Shown: positions 15,117 to 25,211, counted from the first letter of the stretch. The stretch is 64,000 bases of DNA from Agromyces sp. Leaf222 (GCF_001421565.1 NZ_LMKQ01000001.1:2045651-2109650), one strand, 5' to 3'. Translations and numbers: made by a program. Notes: a model not told the origin generated them from the sequence alone.

Positions 15117-15122
15117 GACAAT
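15117..15122 (+). promoter_or_regulatory. Possible -10 for fmt
   Basis: GACAAT ends 5 nt before the fmt GTG. A start near 15128 would make the mRNA leaderless. It is a weaker hexamer than the TAGGCT type used elsewhere. Confidence 0.35.
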
Positions 15123-15127
15123 GGAGT

Positions 15128-16063
15128 GTGCAGAAGCTCCGACTCGTCTTCGCCGGTACCCCGGCGGCCGCCGTCCCCTCGCTCGAACGGCTCGCCGCGA
15201 GCGGCCATGAGATCGTGGCGGTGGTCACGCGTCCGGCTGCGCCGCTCGGGCGCAAGCGCGTGCTGACGCCGTCGGCCGTGGCCCAGGCGGCCGAGCGGCT
15301 CGGACTCCCGATCATCGAGGCGGCCCGGCTCGATGCCGATGCCACGGCGCGCATCGCGGCATCCGGCCCCGATCTCGGGGTCATCGTCGCCTATGGCGGG
15401 CTCGTGCGCGAGCCCCTGCTCTCGATGCCGGCGCACGGTTGGATCAACCTGCACTTCTCGCTGCTGCCCGCATGGCGTGGCGCCGCACCGGTGCAGCACG
15501 CGCTGATCGCGGGGGAGTCCGAGACGGGTGCGGCGGTGTTCCAGCTCGTGTCCGAGCTCGACGCCGGAGACGTGTTCGCCGAGCTGCGACGGCCGATCGT
15601 GGCGCAGGACACGGCGGGCAGCCTGCTCGACGAACTCGCCGTCTCGGGGGCCGAGCTGCTCGAGGGGGTCGTCGACGGCCTCGCCGACGGGTCGGCGAAG
15701 GCCGTCCCTCAGAAGGGAGCCGCATCGTTCGCCCCGAAGCTCGGCATCGACGACGCGCGACTCGACTGGGCCGTGCCCGCGGCCGAGGTGCTCGCGCGCT
15801 ACCGCGGCGTCACCCCCGAGCCCGGCGCCTGGACCACGGTCGAGGGCCAGCGGGTGAAGGTGCTCGAGCTCGCGTCCGTCGATGCGGGCGCCGACGAGCC
15901 GCGTCTCGGCCCGGGGGAGCTGGCGGCGAGCGGGCGACGCCTGCTCGTCGGAACGGCCGATGCGCCGCTCGAGGTACGACGTGTGCAGCCTGCGGGCCGC
16001 ACGGGCATGGCGGCCGCCGACTGGTGGCGCGGTGCCGGACGGGACGGGGTGGTGGCCGAATGA
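15128..16063 (+). CDS. fmt: Methionyl-tRNA formyltransferase
   Basis: The 311-residue enzyme formylates initiator Met-tRNA with 10-formyl-tetrahydrofolate. The N-terminal domain shows LVFAGTPAAAVPSLE, the catalytic N107/H109 in INLHFSLLPAWRGAAPVQ and the SLLPxxRG signature. A C-terminal OB-like tRNA-binding domain follows. Its stop overlaps the rsmB start (ATGA), a pairing common in bacteria. Confidence 0.96.
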   Translation: MQKLRLVFAGTPAAAVPSLERLAASGHEIVAVVTRPAAPLGRKRVLTPSAVAQAAERLGLPIIEAARLDADATARIAASGPDLGVIVAYGGLVREPLLSMPAHGWINLHFSLLPAWRGAAPVQHALIAGESETGAAVFQLVSELDAGDVFAELRRPIVAQDTAGSLLDELAVSGAELLEGVVDGLADGSAKAVPQKGAASFAPKLGIDDARLDWAVPAAEVLARYRGVTPEPGAWTTVEGQRVKVLELASVDAGADEPRLGPGELAASGRRLLVGTADAPLEVRRVQPAGRTGMAAADWWRGAGRDGVVAE

Positions 16064-17514
16064 GCGAGCAGCGTGGTGGGGCCCGAGGAGGCGCTCCGCG
16101 GCGAGGGGGCCGTCGACCGGATGCCCCCCAGCCGGCGCGCATCTCGCCAGCACGCCGGGTCGCGTTCGAGGTGCTCGAAGCGGTGCGCGTCGACGAGGCG
16201 TACGCCAACCTGCTGCTTCCGACGCGCATCCGCAGGGCGAAGCTCAGCCATGCCGACGCCGCCCTCGCGACCGAGCTGACCTACGGCACCCTGCGTCGGC
16301 AGGGCACCTACGACCGCGTGATCGAGCTCGCCGCCGACCGTCCGGCCGACGCGATCGATCCGGCCGTGCTGAACGTGCTGCGCCTGGGCGTGCACCAGCT
16401 GCTCGCGACGCGGGTGCCGACGCACGCGGCCGTCAACGAGCAGGTCGACCTCGTGCGCACCGTCGCACCCAAGGCGTCCGGGTTCGTCAACGCGGTGCTC
16501 CGCACGGTCTCGCGCACCGACGTCGAGGCGTGGCGCGAGCTCGTCGCCGAGGCCGCTCCGAGCGAAGACGAACGCCTCGCGCGTCTCGAGAGCCACCCGG
16601 TGTGGGTCGTCCGCGCGCTCCGTTCGGCGCTCGAGCACGAGGGGCGCGGCGACGAGCTCGAGGCGCTGCTGCAGGCCGACAACTCGTCGCCGCGCGTGAA
16701 CCTCGCACTGCTGCCCGGCCTCGTCGACGCGGCCGACGAACTCGGGGTCGACGGGCTCGCGCCCGACCTCTACTCGCCGATCGGCGCGACCGCGAGCGAC
16801 CCGATCGCCGTCATCGAGGCCGCGGGCGGGCGCATCCGCGTGCAGGACGAGGGCTCGCAGCTCGCGGCCCTCGCGCTCAGCCGGGCCGTGCCGGTGCGTG
16901 CGGGGGAGCGGTGGCTCGACCTCTGCTCGGGCCCCGGCGGCAAGACCGCCGTGCTCGCCGCCGAGGCGCTCACCGGCGGCGCCGTGCTCTCCGCCAACGA
17001 GGTGGTGCCGGTGAGGGCCGACCTCGTGCGCTCGGCGATCGCCGGCGTGCCGCTCGAGGTCGAGGTGCGCGTCGGCGACGGCCGTGAGCTCGACCCTGCG
17101 GCGTTCGGTGCCGACGGCGGCTTCGACCGGATCCTGCTCGACGCGCCGTGCACCGGCCTCGGCGCGCTCCGGCGCCGGCCTGAGGCGCGGTGGCGCAAGC
17201 GCCCCCAAGACGTCGCCGAGCTCACGCTGCTGCAGGGCGAGCTGCTCGACGCGGCGTTCGCGGCGCTCGCCCCCGGCGGCATCCTGGCCTACGTCACGTG
17301 CTCGCCGCACACCGCCGAGACCCACGGTTCGCTGGGCGCGGCGCTCAGTCGCTGGGGCGGCGCGGCCGAGCAGCTCGACACGGCCGCGGTCGTGCAGGCC
17401 GTGTCGCGACATCCGCTCGACCTGGCATCGGATGCCGCGACGGTGCAGCTCTGGCCGCACCGGCACGGCACCGACGCGATGTTCATCGCCCTCGTGCGCC
17501 GCATCGCATCGTGA
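16060..17514 (+). CDS. rsmB: 16S rRNA (cytosine-967-C5)-methyltransferase
   Basis: The 484-residue protein methylates C967 of 16S rRNA using S-adenosylmethionine. A basic, glycine-rich tail (1-~25) precedes a NusB-like RNA-binding domain (~27-165), then the RsmB catalytic domain with SAM motif LDLCSGPGGKTAVLA and the two family cysteines in DAPCTGLG (C364) and VTCSPHTAET (C414). ATG 16060 overlaps fmt in ATGA; the ATG lacks its own ribosome binding site, implying coupling. Confidence 0.93.
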   Translation: MSEQRGGARGGAPRRGGRRPDAPQPARISPARRVAFEVLEAVRVDEAYANLLLPTRIRRAKLSHADAALATELTYGTLRRQGTYDRVIELAADRPADAIDPAVLNVLRLGVHQLLATRVPTHAAVNEQVDLVRTVAPKASGFVNAVLRTVSRTDVEAWRELVAEAAPSEDERLARLESHPVWVVRALRSALEHEGRGDELEALLQADNSSPRVNLALLPGLVDAADELGVDGLAPDLYSPIGATASDPIAVIEAAGGRIRVQDEGSQLAALALSRAVPVRAGERWLDLCSGPGGKTAVLAAEALTGGAVLSANEVVPVRADLVRSAIAGVPLEVEVRVGDGRELDPAAFGADGGFDRILLDAPCTGLGALRRRPEARWRKRPQDVAELTLLQGELLDAAFAALAPGGILAYVTCSPHTAETHGSLGAALSRWGGAAEQLDTAAVVQAVSRHPLDLASDAATVQLWPHRHGTDAMFIALVRRIAS

Positions 17515-17569
17515 GCCCGGTCGCCGGCCGGCGCCATCGAGCCGACCGAACCCTCGGGCGGGGCATCGA

Positions 17570-17575
17570 TAGGCT
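17570..17575 (+). promoter_or_regulatory. -10 hexamer of a leaderless rpe promoter
   Basis: TAGGCT ends 6 nt before the rpe ATG at 17582, so the predicted transcription start is the A of the start codon. No ribosome binding site is present, which agrees. Confidence 0.7.
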
Positions 17576-17581
17576 GGCAGC

Positions 17582-18277
17582 ATGACGACGCGGATCAACC
17601 CGAGCATCCTCGCTGCCGACTTCGTGAACCTCGAGTCCGAGCTCGCGCGCATCGCGAGCGCCGACCTCGTGCACGTCGACGTCATGGACAACCACTTCGT
17701 GCCGAACCTCACGTTCGGCCCGCAGATGGTCGGTCGCCTGCAGGACGTCAGTCCGATCCCGCTCGACGTGCACCTCATGATCTCGGATGTCGACCGATGG
17801 GCTCCGGGCTACGCCGAACTCGGCGCCTACTCGGTCACCTTCCACGCCGAGGCGACCGATGAGCCGGTGCGGCTCGCGCGTCGGCTGCGCGAGATCGGCG
17901 CGCGCGCGGGCATCGCCCTGAAGCCCGGAACGGATGCCGAACCCTTCCTCGACCTGCTGCCCGAATTCGACCAGGTGCTCATCATGACCGTCGAGCCCGG
18001 ATTCGGCGGCCAGTCCTTCATGCATGAGACGATGCCGAAGCTGAGTCGGGTGGCCGACGCCGTGCGCGCAGCCGGACTCGACGTGTGGCTCCAGGTCGAC
18101 GGCGGCATCTCGCTCGACACGATCGGCATCGCCGCCGAGGCAGGAGCCGACACGTTCGTCGCCGGCTCGGCGGTGTTCGGGGCCGAGGTCCCCGCCGAGC
18201 GCATCGCGGCGCTCCGCGACCTCGCGGCGACACATCGGCATGGGGCATTGCCGGGCACCGGTAGTCTGAAGGCGTGA
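17582..18277 (+). CDS. rpe: Ribulose-phosphate 3-epimerase
   Basis: The 231-residue TIM-barrel enzyme interconverts ribulose-5-phosphate and xylulose-5-phosphate. [28 protein letters not shown], and the late phosphate-site motifs QVDGGIS and FVAGSAVFG are canonical. It has its own leaderless promoter and overlaps hisE by 4 nt (GTGA). Confidence 0.96.
   Translation: MTTRINPSILAADFVNLESELARIASADLVHVDVMDNHFVPNLTFGPQMVGRLQDVSPIPLDVHLMISDVDRWAPGYAELGAYSVTFHAEATDEPVRLARRLREIGARAGIALKPGTDAEPFLDLLPEFDQVLIMTVEPGFGGQSFMHETMPKLSRVADAVRAAGLDVWLQVDGGISLDTIGIAAEAGADTFVAGSAVFGAEVPAERIAALRDLAATHRHGALPGTGSLKA
18262..18267 (+). promoter_or_regulatory. -10 hexamer of a leaderless hisE promoter, inside rpe
   Basis: TAGTCT lies in the last codons of rpe and ends 6 nt before the hisE GTG. 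It would start the his-trp transcript at the GTG itself, in addition to read-through from rpe. Confidence 0.6.
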
Positions 18278-18537
18278 AGACATTCGACGAACTCTTCGTC
18301 GAGCTCAGCGAGAAGGCCCGCACCCGTCCTGAGGGTTCCGGCACCGTGCGCGAGCTCGATGCAGGCGTGCACGCCATCGGAAAGAAGATCGTCGAGGAAG
18401 CGGCCGAGGTGTGGATGGCCGCCGAGTACCAGACCGACGACGAGGCTGCCGAGGAGATCTCGCAGCTGCTCTACCACCTGCAGGTGCTGATGCTCGCGAA
18501 GGGGCTCTCGCCCGCCGACGTGTACCGACATCTCTGA
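18274..18537 (+). CDS. hisE: Phosphoribosyl-ATP pyrophosphatase
   Basis: The 87-residue all-alpha enzyme is the second step of histidine synthesis. The MazG-like signature [14 protein letters not shown] (metal-binding EExxE) and [12 protein letters not shown] are seen. It is a stand-alone HisE; the next step, HisI, is encoded separately at 20205. The GTG start overlaps the rpe stop. Confidence 0.95.
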   Translation: MKTFDELFVELSEKARTRPEGSGTVRELDAGVHAIGKKIVEEAAEVWMAAEYQTDDEAAEEISQLLYHLQVLMLAKGLSPADVYRHL

Positions 18538-18599
18538 TCGCGCTCCGACCCGTCAGACCCGTCGACACGATCGTGCATCCCGCACAAGAAGGCCAGAAC

Positions 18600-19439
18600 A
18601 TGCTTCGAATCGCCGTGCCCAACAAGGGCTCGCTGTCAGAGACCGCCGCGCAGATGCTGTGGGAGGCCGGGTACACCGGTCGCCGCGACCCGCGCGACCT
18701 GCACACCGCCGACCCCCGCAACGGGGTCGAGTTCTTCTACCTGCGTCCGCGTGACATCGCGACCTACGTCGGCTCGGGCGCGCTCGACGTCGGCATCACG
18801 GGTCGAGACCTCCTGCTCGACTCCGGCTCCGACGCCTCCGAGATCGCCCCGCTCGGGTTCGGCGACTCCACGTTCCGGTTCGCCGGACCGGCGGGCGCCT
18901 TCACCGAGCTCTCCGACCTGCAGGGCGTCAGGGTCGCGACGAGCTACCCCGGGCTCGTCGGCGGCTTCCTCGCCGGCCACGGCGTCACGTCGAAGCTCGT
19001 GAAGCTCGACGGCGCGGTCGAGTCGGCCGTGCGCCTCGGCGTCGCCGACGCGGTCGCCGACGTCGTGTCGACCGGGTCCACCCTCCGACAGGCCGGCCTC
19101 GAGATCTTCGGTCCCGTGATCCTCGACTCCGAGGCCGTGCTCATCGGCTCGGGCGTCGACAAGGCCGGTGCCGACACCCTCCTCCGACGCCTGCAGGGCG
19201 TGCTGGTCGCGCGTCAGTACGTGCTGCTCGACTACGACGTGCCCGTGGCGCACCTCGAGCGCGCGACCGCCGCGGCGCCCGGCTTCGAGTCGCCGACCGT
19301 CTCGCCGCTGCACGACCCCGAGTGGGTCGCCGTGCGGGTCATGATCCCGCGCACCGACATGAACCAGGTCATGGACGAGCTCTATGCGATCGGCGCACGC
19401 GCGATCCTCGTGAGCGCGATCCACGCCGCGCGGTTGTGA
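18600..19439 (+). CDS. hisG: ATP phosphoribosyltransferase, long form
   Basis: The 279-residue enzyme joins ATP and PRPP, the committed and feedback-inhibited step of histidine synthesis. [10 protein letters not shown], the [10 protein letters not shown] motif and the PRPP loop [15 protein letters not shown] are visible. The last ~75 residues form the ACT-like regulatory domain of the long form, so no HisZ is needed. ATG 18600 is preceded by AAGAAGG. Upstream in-frame codons do not resemble the family. Confidence 0.96.
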   Translation: MLRIAVPNKGSLSETAAQMLWEAGYTGRRDPRDLHTADPRNGVEFFYLRPRDIATYVGSGALDVGITGRDLLLDSGSDASEIAPLGFGDSTFRFAGPAGAFTELSDLQGVRVATSYPGLVGGFLAGHGVTSKLVKLDGAVESAVRLGVADAVADVVSTGSTLRQAGLEIFGPVILDSEAVLIGSGVDKAGADTLLRRLQGVLVARQYVLLDYDVPVAHLERATAAAPGFESPTVSPLHDPEWVAVRVMIPRTDMNQVMDELYAIGARAILVSAIHAARL

Positions 19440-19446
19440 GCCGGGC

Positions 19447-20208
19447 ATGACGCTCGCGATCCGCGTGATCCCGTGCCTCGACGTGGCCGCCGGCCGCGTC
19501 GTCAAGGGCGTCAACTTCGAGAACCTCCGCGACGCCGGAGACCCCGTCGAGCTCGCGGCCCGCTACGGCGAGCAAGGGGCCGACGAACTGACGTTCCTCG
19601 ATGTCACGGCGACCGTCGACGACCGCTCGACCACCTACGACATGGTGCAACGGGTCGCCGAACAGGTGTTCATCCCGCTCACGGTCGGCGGCGGCATCCG
19701 CTCGAACGACGACGTCGCCCGCCTGCTCGGCCACGGCGCCGACAAGGTGGGGGTCAACAGCGCCGCGATCGCACGCCCCGCCCTCATCGGCGAGATCGCC
19801 GACCGCTTCGGCGCGCAGGTGCTCGTGCTCTCGCTCGACGTGAAGCGCTCGGAGCGCACCGCGTCGGGGTTCGTGGTCACGACCCACGGCGGGCGCACCG
19901 AGACCGACCTCGACGCGCTCGAGTGGGCGCGAACGGCCATCGAACTCGGCGCGGGCGAGCTGCTCGTGAACTCGATCGACGCCGACGGCACGAAGGCGGG
20001 CTTCGACCTCGAGCTCGTCGCCCTCATGCACGAGCTGTCGAGCGTGCCCGTGATCGCCTCCGGCGGTGCCGGCGCGGTCGAGCACTTCGCACCGGCCGTC
20101 GCGGTGGGCGCCGATGCGGTGCTCGCGGCATCCGTGTTCCACAATGCCGAGCTGACCATCGGCGAGGTGAAGGCCGCTCTCGCGGCAGACGGGAGGGTCG
20201 TGCGATGA
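19447..20208 (+). CDS. hisF: Imidazole glycerol phosphate synthase cyclase subunit
   Basis: The 253-residue TIM barrel cyclises PRFAR with ammonia from HisH to give imidazole glycerol phosphate and AICAR. The catalytic aspartates sit in [16 protein letters not shown] and in [14 protein letters not shown]. hisH and hisA are not in the window. It starts 7 nt after hisG and its end overlaps hisI (ATGA). Confidence 0.96.
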   Translation: MTLAIRVIPCLDVAAGRVVKGVNFENLRDAGDPVELAARYGEQGADELTFLDVTATVDDRSTTYDMVQRVAEQVFIPLTVGGGIRSNDDVARLLGHGADKVGVNSAAIARPALIGEIADRFGAQVLVLSLDVKRSERTASGFVVTTHGGRTETDLDALEWARTAIELGAGELLVNSIDADGTKAGFDLELVALMHELSSVPVIASGGAGAVEHFAPAVAVGADAVLAASVFHNAELTIGEVKAALAADGRVVR

Positions 20209-20570
20209 CCGACCTGGTGCAGAGCGCCCTCGACCGCGCGACGTTCAACGGCGACGGCCTGCTGCCTGCCGTGATCCAGCAGGAGGGCACCGGCGAGGTG
20301 CTCATGCTCGGCTGGATGGACCGCGAGGCCATGCGGCGAACCCTCACCGAGGGGCGCGTCACGTTCTGGTCGCGGTCGCGGCAGGAGTACTGGCGCAAGG
20401 GCGACACGTCGGGCCACGCCCAGTACGTGCGCGCCGCCGCGCTCGACTGCGACGCGGACACGCTCCTCGTGACCGTCGAGCAGGTCGGCGTCGCCTGCCA
20501 CACCGGAACCCGGACCTGTTTCATCGGCGACCCGCTCGAGGTCGTCCAGGGCTTCCCGCCCGCCGACTGA
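20205..20570 (+). CDS. hisI: Phosphoribosyl-AMP cyclohydrolase
   Basis: The 121-residue zinc enzyme opens the adenine ring of phosphoribosyl-AMP. Signatures are [31 protein letters not shown] and the C-terminal cysteines in [11 protein letters not shown]. It is the single-domain type, so HisE and HisI activities are on separate proteins. It overlaps hisF (ATGA) and lies 14 nt from trpE. Confidence 0.96.
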   Translation: MTDLVQSALDRATFNGDGLLPAVIQQEGTGEVLMLGWMDREAMRRTLTEGRVTFWSRSRQEYWRKGDTSGHAQYVRAAALDCDADTLLVTVEQVGVACHTGTRTCFIGDPLEVVQGFPPAD

Positions 20571-20584
20571 CGAGGAGTCCCCGC

Positions 20585-22111
20585 GTGCCAGCCACCACCA
20601 CGTTCGACGAGTTCACTGCGCTCCTGCCCGGTCGCCGCGTCGTGCCCGTCGTGCGGGAGCTCTTCGCCGACGGCGAGACGCCGGTCGGCATCTATCGCAA
20701 GCTCGCACGCGACCGGCCGGGCACCTTCCTGCTCGAGTCGGCCGAGCAGGGCGGCATCTGGTCGCGCTACTCGTTCGTCGGGGTCTCGTCGTACGGCGTG
20801 CTCACCGAGCACGAAGGCGGTGTGCGGTGGAACGACCACGGCCTCGGGCTCGACGCCGGCCGCGCGCTCGGCGACGCCGCGAGCCTCGAACCGCTCGCCG
20901 CCCTCGAGTCGCTCTACGAGCGCTGGCGCTCCGACGACGTGCCGGGCGCGGCGCCGCTCACGGGCGGCCTCGTCGGATTCATCGGGTGGGAGGCGATCCG
21001 CCAGATCGAGCACCTGCCGAACCGCCCGCCGGCCGATTTCGACATGCCCGGCCAGGCGTTCTGCTTCGTCGCCGAGCTCGCGGTCATCGACCACCGCACC
21101 GGCACCGTGCAGCTCGTGGCATCCGTGCTGAACGACGGGGTCGACGAGCCCGACGAGATGTGGGTCGGGGCGCAGGAGCGACTCGACCGCATGCAGCGCG
21201 ACCTCTCGCGACCGTCAGAGGCCCACCTCGCGACCATCGACCTCGACGTCGCGGCGACCCCCACGCATCGCACCGAGCAGGCCGACTTCCTCGACGCGGT
21301 CGAGCGCTCGCGCGAGTACATCCGCGAGGGCGACGTCTTCCAGGTGGTCATCTCGCAGCGCTTCGAGCAGGAGGTCACGGCCGACCCGCTCGACGTCTAC
21401 CGGGTGCTCCGCACGCTGAACCCGAGCCCGTACATGTACTTCGTGCACGTGTCGGATGCCGCGGGCGAGCCGATCCACATCGTGGGCTCGTCGCCCGAGG
21501 CGCTCGTGAAGGTGCAGCAGGGGCGCGTGTTCACGCACCCGATCGCCGGATCCAAGCCGCGCGGCGCGACGCCAGAGGCCGATGCCGAGTTCGAGGCCGA
21601 GCTCATCGCCGATCCGAAGGAGCAGGCCGAGCACCTGATGCTCGTCGACCTCGCGCGCAACGACCTCGCGAAGGTCTGCCGCGCCGGCTCCGTCGAGGTC
21701 ACCGAGTTCATGCGCGTCGAGCGCTTCAGCCACATCATGCACCTCGTCTCCTCGGTCGAGGGCGATCTCGCGCCGAACGCGAACGCCGTCGACGTGTTCC
21801 GCGCGGCGTTCCCCGCCGGCACGCTGTCGGGCGCCCCGAAGCCCCGAGCGCTCGAGATCATCGACGAGCTCGAGCCGGCCCAGCGCGGCCTCTACGGCGG
21901 CGTCGTCGGCTACTTCGGCTTCGGCGGCGACGCCGACCTGGCGATCGCGATCCGCACGGCCACCATCAGCGGGGGAGTCGCGCGGGTTCAGGCCGGTGCC
22001 GGACTCGTCGCCGACTCGGTCGCCGAATCGGAGTTCGAGGAGTCGCGCAACAAGGCGGCGGCGCCGTTGCGGGCGGTCGCGATCGCGAACGCCCTGCGGA
22101 GCATTCCGTGA
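20585..22111 (+). CDS. trpE: Anthranilate synthase component I
   Basis: The 508-residue enzyme turns chorismate into anthranilate with ammonia from TrpG (not in the window). The N-terminal LLESAE motif forms the tryptophan feedback site. The C-terminal chorismate domain shows DVFQVVISQRF, HIVGSSPEALVK, PIAGSKPRG and DLARNDLAKVCRAGSVEV. The GTG start has a GAGGAG ribosome binding site. There is no room for a leader-peptide attenuator between hisI and trpE. The stop overlaps the next gene (GTGA). Confidence 0.96.
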   Translation: MPATTTFDEFTALLPGRRVVPVVRELFADGETPVGIYRKLARDRPGTFLLESAEQGGIWSRYSFVGVSSYGVLTEHEGGVRWNDHGLGLDAGRALGDAASLEPLAALESLYERWRSDDVPGAAPLTGGLVGFIGWEAIRQIEHLPNRPPADFDMPGQAFCFVAELAVIDHRTGTVQLVASVLNDGVDEPDEMWVGAQERLDRMQRDLSRPSEAHLATIDLDVAATPTHRTEQADFLDAVERSREYIREGDVFQVVISQRFEQEVTADPLDVYRVLRTLNPSPYMYFVHVSDAAGEPIHIVGSSPEALVKVQQGRVFTHPIAGSKPRGATPEADAEFEAELIADPKEQAEHLMLVDLARNDLAKVCRAGSVEVTEFMRVERFSHIMHLVSSVEGDLAPNANAVDVFRAAFPAGTLSGAPKPRALEIIDELEPAQRGLYGGVVGYFGFGGDADLAIAIRTATISGGVARVQAGAGLVADSVAESEFEESRNKAAAPLRAVAIANALRSIP

Positions 22112-22962
22112 GCGGCTCGCGGCTGAAGTCGCTCACCCTCCTCCTCGCCCTCGTCGGTGCCGGGCTGGCGCTGCTCTCCTGGAGCCAGACCTGGTTCGAG
22201 CTCCGCATCGTCGATCCGGTGACCCAGGGCGGAGGCGACCCGATCGAGGTCGGCGGCGGCATCGCCTCGCCGGCCCTCGCGGCGCTCGGACTCGCCGGGC
22301 TCGCGCTCGTCGCGGCGCTCGCGATCGCGGGCCCGTTCATCCGCGTGGTGCTCGCCGTGATCCAGGTGCTGCTCGGGGGCTCGATCGTGCTGGCGAGCTC
22401 GATCGCCATCGGAGACCCGGTGCGGGCGGTGGCGCCGGCGGTGACGGATGCCACGGGCGTCGCGGGTTCCGGACCGACGGCCTCGCTCGTGGCCTCCGTC
22501 GACGCGACCGCGTGGCCGTGGGTCGCAGTCGTGGGCGGCGTGCTCGTCGTGCTCGCCGGCATCGCGGCGCTCGTGACCGGAGGGCGCTGGCCCGGCTCGT
22601 CGCGGCGCTACTCGACGACACGTCTGGCTGACGCCGGCGCCGTGGACGTCGGCGATGCGGATGGCGTTTCCGACGCCGCTGCCGCCACCGTCGTCGCGGC
22701 TGGGGGCGACGAGCGCGCGCTGCCCGAGACCGACGCCCGTCGACGTGCCTCCGACCGCGCCGTCGACGCGTGGGACGAGCTGAGCCGAGGCGACGACCCC
22801 ACCGACGACGATGCCGGCGCGCCCGGCGAGACCTCCGCCGACTCCGGCGCCGACGCCGTCGACGACGCCGCCGCAGGCACCCCGGCAGGCGCAGGCGGGC
22901 CGGCCCGCGAAGATGACGCGGCCCGCGACGGGCGTGAGAGCCCCACCGAACCCAGCCGCTAG
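22108..22962 (+). CDS. Trp-operon-associated membrane protein
   Basis: The 284-residue protein has about four transmembrane helices: residues ~6-25, ~53-73, ~77-100 and ~132-155. A ~120-residue C-terminal tail rich in Ala, Asp, Glu and Gly and probably disordered follows. It fits the Trp_oprn_chp/TIGR02234 family, known next to trpE in many actinobacteria and of unknown function. The GTG start overlaps the trpE stop. The tail has the low-complexity acidic composition of a flexible cytoplasmic extension. Confidence 0.85.
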   Translation: MSGSRLKSLTLLLALVGAGLALLSWSQTWFELRIVDPVTQGGGDPIEVGGGIASPALAALGLAGLALVAALAIAGPFIRVVLAVIQVLLGGSIVLASSIAIGDPVRAVAPAVTDATGVAGSGPTASLVASVDATAWPWVAVVGGVLVVLAGIAALVTGGRWPGSSRRYSTTRLADAGAVDVGDADGVSDAAAATVVAAGGDERALPETDARRRASDRAVDAWDELSRGDDPTDDDAGAPGETSADSGADAVDDAAAGTPAGAGGPAREDDAARDGRESPTEPSR

Positions 22963-22965
22963 ACT
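22960..22965 (+). promoter_or_regulatory. -10 hexamer before the HGxxPAAW gene
   Basis: TAGACT overlaps the stop codon of the preceding gene and would start a ~25-nt leader carrying GAAGGAG (22986-22992). This would be an internal promoter for the small membrane gene and trpCBA. Confidence 0.55.
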
Positions 22966-22996
22966 TGCGGCGAAACCCCCAGCACGAAGGAGCAAC

Positions 22997-23227
22997 ATGA
23001 GCACTGAGACCGCAGACCCCGGCCACGGACACTCGCCCGCGGCGTGGATCGCCGTCATCATCATGCTCGTCGGCTTCACCGTCGGCACGTTCGCCTTCTG
23101 GTTCGAGATCGTGTGGCTCGTCTGGGCCTCGGCGGGCATCGTGCTCATCGGCCTGCTCGTCGGCTGGCTGCTCGCCCGCGCCGGCTACGGCGTCGGGGGC
23201 GACAAGGTCGCCGCGAAGGCCCACTGA
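22997..23227 (+). CDS. HGxxPAAW family small membrane protein
   Basis: The 76-residue protein has the family motif HGHSPAAW at residues 10-17 and two transmembrane helices (about 18-38 and 42-62). HGxxPAAW proteins are known only as small actinobacterial membrane proteins encoded by the trp genes; their function is not established. ATG 22997 has a strong ribosome binding site. trpC starts 3 nt after its stop. Confidence 0.88.
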   Translation: MSTETADPGHGHSPAAWIAVIIMLVGFTVGTFAFWFEIVWLVWASAGIVLIGLLVGWLLARAGYGVGGDKVAAKAH

Positions 23228-23230
23228 CGC

Positions 23231-24001
23231 GTGCTCGCCGACCTGACGGCGAACTCGGTCGCCGACGCACTCGCACGCCGTGAATCCAGGCCGCTCGACG
23301 TCGTCGAGCGCGCCGCACTCGATCGCGCCCCGGCGCTCGACGCCCTGCTGGCTCTCCGGCCCGCCGAGCACGTGAAGGTCATCGCCGAGATCAAGCGGGC
23401 GAGCCCGTCGCGCGGCGCGCTCGCGAGCATCGACGATCCCGCCGAACTCGCCCGCACCTACGAACTCGGCGGCGCGAGCGCCATCAGCGTGCTCACCGAG
23501 GGGCGCAAGTTCAAGGGGTCGCTCGAAGACCTCGAGAACGTCCGCGCGGCGGTGGCGATCCCCGTGCTGCGCAAGGACTTCATCGCCACGCCCTACCAGG
23601 TTTTCGAGGCGCGCGCGGCCGGTGCGGACCTGGTGCTGCTGATCGTAGCGGCCCTCGACGACGCCACGCTCCACGAGCTCCACGAGCTCATCGGCTCGCT
23701 CGGCATGACGGCGCTCGTCGAGACGCATTCCGCCGACGAGCTCGAGCGGGCGAAGGCCCTCGGTGCGCGCCTGATCGGCGTCAACGCCCGCGATCTCTCG
23801 ACGTTCGAGCTCGATCGCGACCTCTTCGGCCGGCTCGCTGACCGATTCCCCTCAGATGCCATCCGCGTCGCCGAGTCCGCGGTGCTCTCCGCGGCGGATG
23901 TCGCGCACTACCGCGCGTCCGGCGCCGACGCCGTCCTCGTGGGCGAGGCGCTCGTCACGGGCGACCCGATGGCCAACCTCTCAGCATTCCTGGCGGTGTG
24001 A
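23231..24001 (+). CDS. trpC: Indole-3-glycerol phosphate synthase
   Basis: The 256-residue TIM barrel forms indole-3-glycerol phosphate. The catalytic [13 protein letters not shown] motif and the [14 protein letters not shown] and [11 protein letters not shown] motifs are present. It is not fused to trpF; the isomerase step is expected from PriA/HisA in this phylum, outside the window. GTG start; the stop is followed by the trpB ATG after one base. Confidence 0.96.
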   Translation: MLADLTANSVADALARRESRPLDVVERAALDRAPALDALLALRPAEHVKVIAEIKRASPSRGALASIDDPAELARTYELGGASAISVLTEGRKFKGSLEDLENVRAAVAIPVLRKDFIATPYQVFEARAAGADLVLLIVAALDDATLHELHELIGSLGMTALVETHSADELERAKALGARLIGVNARDLSTFELDRDLFGRLADRFPSDAIRVAESAVLSAADVAHYRASGADAVLVGEALVTGDPMANLSAFLAV

Positions 24002-24002
24002 C

Positions 24003-25211
24003 ATGGCGCTCAGAGCGCAGACCGGTCCGTACTTCGGCGAGTTCGGTGGGCGCTTCGTGCCCGAGTCCCTGATCGCCGCCCTCGACCAGCTCGGCGAGGC
24101 ATACGACCTCGCGAAGCTCGATCCGACGTTCGCCGAGGAACTCGCGGAGCTCGGGCGCAGCTACACGGGGCGCCCGTCGATCATCACCGAGGTGCCGCGC
24201 TTCGCGAAGCACGCCGGTGGTGCGCGCATCATCCTGAAGCGTGAAGACCTCAACCACACGGGCTCGCACAAGATCAACAACGTGCTCGGCCAGGCGCTGC
24301 TCACGAAGCGCATCGGCAAGTCACGCGTCATCGCCGAGACCGGCGCAGGCCAGCACGGCGTCGCCACGGCGACGGCGGCGGCGCTCTTCGACCTCGAGTG
24401 CACCATCTACATGGGCGAGGTGGACACCGAGCGCCAGGCGCTCAACGTCGCCCGCATGCGCCTGCTCGGCGCCGAGGTCATCGCCGTGAAGACCGGCTCG
24501 CGCACCCTGAAAGACGCGATCAACGACGCCATGCGCGACTGGGTCACGAACGTCGAGACCACCAACTACATCTTCGGCACCGTCGCGGGGCCGCACCCGT
24601 TCCCCGAGATGGTGCGCGACTTCCAGAAGATCATCGGCGAGGAGGCGCGTCAGCAGGTGCTCGATCTCACGGGCGCGCTGCCCACGGCGGTCGTCGCGTG
24701 CGTCGGCGGCGGCTCGAACGCCATCGGCCTGTTCCACGCGTTCCTCGACGACGCCGAGGTGAAGATCTACGGGTTCGAGGCCGGCGGAGAAGGCGTCGAG
24801 ACGCCACGCCACGCCGCGACGATCAGCAAGGGCCGCCCCGGCGTCCTCCACGGCGCCCGCAGCTACATGCTGCAAGACGAAGACGGCCAGACGATCGAGT
24901 CGCACTCGATCTCCGCCGGCCTCGACTACCCGGGCGTCGGCCCCGAGCACTCGTGGCTCTCGGCGATCGGCCGTGCCGAGTACCGACCGGTGACCGACGA
25001 CGCGGCCATGCAGGCGCTGCGCCTGCTCACGCGCACCGAGGGCATCATCCCCGCGATCGAGTCCGCGCACGCCCTCGCCGGCGCGCTCCAGCTCGGCCTC
25101 GAGCTCGGACCGGAGGCCACGATCCTCGTCAACCTCTCGGGGCGCGGCGACAAGGACATGGACACCGCGGCGAAGTACTTCGAGCTCTACGACCAGGAGG
25201 ACGCCAAGTGA
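24003..25211 (+). CDS. trpB: Tryptophan synthase beta chain
   Basis: The 402-residue PLP enzyme joins indole and serine. The PLP lysine lies in [17 protein letters not shown], the phosphate-binding loop is [10 protein letters not shown] and the ammonium/indole region is [13 protein letters not shown]. It is the TrpB1 type that works with TrpA. ATG 24003 begins [16 protein letters not shown]. The stop overlaps the trpA GTG (GTGA). Confidence 0.97.
   Translation: MALRAQTGPYFGEFGGRFVPESLIAALDQLGEAYDLAKLDPTFAEELAELGRSYTGRPSIITEVPRFAKHAGGARIILKREDLNHTGSHKINNVLGQALLTKRIGKSRVIAETGAGQHGVATATAAALFDLECTIYMGEVDTERQALNVARMRLLGAEVIAVKTGSRTLKDAINDAMRDWVTNVETTNYIFGTVAGPHPFPEMVRDFQKIIGEEARQQVLDLTGALPTAVVACVGGGSNAIGLFHAFLDDAEVKIYGFEAGGEGVETPRHAATISKGRPGVLHGARSYMLQDEDGQTIESHSISAGLDYPGVGPEHSWLSAIGRAEYRPVTDDAAMQALRLLTRTEGIIPAIESAHALAGALQLGLELGPEATILVNLSGRGDKDMDTAAKYFELYDQEDAK

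Noticed and set aside
20571..20584. Tryptophan leader peptide/attenuator before trpE
   Set aside because: Only 14 nt separate hisI and trpE; there is no room for a leader peptide and no Trp codon run.
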